From the NCBI RefSeq assembly GCF_013265555.1, contig NZ_CP041345.1, forward strand, positions 1,596,581-1,660,580: DNA of 64,000 nucleotides, read 5' to 3'. The stretch comes from Tenuifilum thalassicum. GTDB taxonomy: Bacteria > Bacteroidota > Bacteroidia > Bacteroidales > Tenuifilaceae. Position 1 is the stretch's first letter. Each line of letters opens with the position of its first letter. The translations under genes and the position numbers were made by a program. Positions 62,842-64,000 of this stretch are shown one piece after another. The notes below the pieces were generated by a model. The model saw nothing but the letters and a program-made list of their open reading frames with translations, did not search any database and was not told the DNA's origin.

Positions 62842-64000
62842 TTAATGTTTTAATGCCTTGTCAAGAATCCCAATGAGAGTTTCAACAGGTTCAATACCAA
62901 TTGATAACCTCACCATTCCTGGGAAAGGGTATTTATCGCCCCAAACAGGTTCAATGGGCATTAGGATGGTTTCGGCGTCTCCTAATGTTGGAATAAGATG
63001 AATGGAATCGGAAACTTTTTGGATAAATGTGTTACACCTTATCTGCTTTTCTTCAAAAGAATCGCCCTTAATATCAAAGGTAACAATAGCCCCAAATCCA
63101 TTTTTAAATAAACTCTTAGCAATACCGTTTGTTGGATGAGTGTCTAATGAAGGATAAAGCACCTTTTCTACTAAAGGGTTTTCATTTAGAAGCTCAGCTA
63201 CGGCTTTAGCATTGCTAAAATGTTGCTTTATACGCAGGTGGAATGTTTTAAGATAATCGAGTAGCCTGTAAGCATCATCGGGTGAAATCATATGTCCCAC
63301 AAGCTTACGATACTCTATTGCCTTCTTAAGCAGCTCTTTATCGTTACCAGTTACAACTCCAGCGGAAAGGTTTCCATGACCTGCAAGATACTTGGTTGCG
63401 CTATGGATTACTATGTCGGCTCCAAAATCGAGGGGTTTAAAGATATATGGTGTTGCAAAGGTATTATCAACAATTACCTTGGCACCATACTTTTTACTAA
63501 TGCTAATAATTTGTGGAACATCGGCAACAATAAGCATTGGGTTGGAGATAGTCTCAAGAAAAACCACCTGGGGCATATGCTGCTTCATAATCCGTTCAAA
63601 TTCATCAATGGAATAGGATTCGCCACTTGGAGTAAACCTTACAATATCGAATCCTCTACGTTCAACCAATACCTTATCGATAAATGAGTTTGTTCCCCCG
63701 TATATTTCGGAAAAGAACAACCATTTTCCATTTTTCTTTTGATTCTGAAAGATTGAAAGGGCAATATCAATAGCGGCAAGTCCCGATTGGGTAAGAAGCG
63801 ACCATGAGGCCCCCTCAATGTTGGCCAGGAATTCCTCGGTTTCAACAACGGTTGGGTTTCTGTAACGTGAGTAAATGTAAAGATCGGGGTCGGCTGGATG
63901 ATCAATCTCATCGGCAAAAGCCTTTTTCATGGTAGGAATATCTTTTAACCAAAATCCTGAATCCCTGTAGATTGGTGTTCTAATAGAGTTTACCTTTTTC
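62842..64000 (-). CDS. Trans-sulfuration PLP enzyme (cystathionine synthase/lyase family), 5' end cut off
   Basis: 386 codons are visible. The frame stays open to the right edge (beyond the ATG at 63930 it reads RTPIYRDSGFW, which belongs to the family N-terminus), so the true start is outside. Motifs: YSRYRNPTV, LTQSGLAAIDIALS, VIVDNTFATPYIFKPLDFGADIVIHS-type sequence, and the PLP Lys in HSATKYLAGHGNL. It is a Cys/Met metabolism enzyme: cystathionine gamma-synthase, gamma-lyase or methionine gamma-lyase cannot be told apart here. The V-ATPase operon lies 245 bp downstream. Confidence 0.9.
   Translation of the reverse strand, partial: KKVNSIRTPIYRDSGFWLKDIPTMKKAFADEIDHPADPDLYIYSRYRNPTVVETEEFLANIEGASWSLLTQSGLAAIDIALSIFQNQKKNGKWLFFSEIYGGTNSFIDKVLVERRGFDIVRFTPSGESYSIDEFERIMKQHMPQVVFLETISNPMLIVADVPQIISISKKYGAKVIVDNTFATPYIFKPLDFGADIVIHSATKYLAGHGNLSAGVVTGNDKELLKKAIEYRKLVGHMISPDDAYRLLDYLKTFHLRIKQHFSNAKAVAELLNENPLVEKVLYPSLDTHPTNGIAKSLFKNGFGAIVTFDIKGDSFEEKQIRCNTFIQKVSDSIHLIPTLGDAETILMPIEPVWGDKYPFPGMVRLSIGIEPVETLIGILDKALKH

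Overview
The window comes from a Bacteroidota chromosome, most likely an anaerobic or facultative member of the order Bacteroidales. The signs are TAnnTTTG-type -7 promoter boxes, few Shine-Dalgarno sequences, a SusA-like neopullulanase, the DUF4295 ribosomal-protein gene, a V/A-type ATPase operon with a DUF2764 gene in place of subunit C, and interspersed non-coding repeats typical of the phylum. The genus cannot be fixed from the sequence alone. There is no prophage, transposase or CRISPR array. Almost everything is ordinary chromosome; only the gene-free stretches at about 7.3-8.3 kb and 49.5-50.5 kb look like accessory DNA.

Layout. 1-5.4 kb (minus strand): signal transduction, with the start of a cheA gene behind two CheY-type receivers, then a NarL-type regulator and two sensor kinases. 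5.7-7.3 kb: prfC. 7.3-8.35 kb: non-coding repeats and LacI-type operators. 8.35-18.2 kb: an alpha-glucan module (sugar porter, beta-phosphoglucomutase, GH65 phosphorylase, class II aldolase, periplasmic GH13, lipoprotein GH13). 18.3-30 kb: tRNA-Lys, a short-chain dehydrogenase, cardiolipin synthase, a porin-like protein, a hybrid kinase, kdsA, rarA, a sensor without an output domain, and fabG. 30-36 kb: a lipoprotein, tRNA-Thr, cinA, rpmB-rpmG-DUF4295, ftsY, rimO and tpx. 36-44.8 kb: clpC, gyrA, a TPR protein, a thioredoxin-like protein, a small acidic protein and a protein built from duplicated OB-like units. 44.9-49.5 kb (minus): an XRE regulator, pyrD and a four-gene selenium block (yedF, cysteine desulfurase, DUF3343, selD). 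50.5-52 kb: RNase P RNA and an Smr-domain protein. 52-55 kb: queA and a YgiQ-type radical SAM gene. 55.1-62.6 kb (minus): the V-type ATPase operon. The window ends inside a trans-sulfuration enzyme gene.

How the genes work together. The glucan module should hydrolyse starch-type glucans outside the inner membrane, import maltose, split it by phosphorolysis and feed glucose 6-phosphate into glycolysis. The selenium block looks like a selenophosphate supply line; selA, selB and selC are not in this window. The V-ATPase K subunit keeps every residue that binds Na+ in the Enterococcus hirae enzyme, which points to sodium coupling. The observations most worth following are the selenium block, the Na+ signature with the missing F and C subunits, the operator set in front of the XRE gene, the class-1-like catalytic cysteine in a class-2-like PyrD, and the duplicated OB-like protein.
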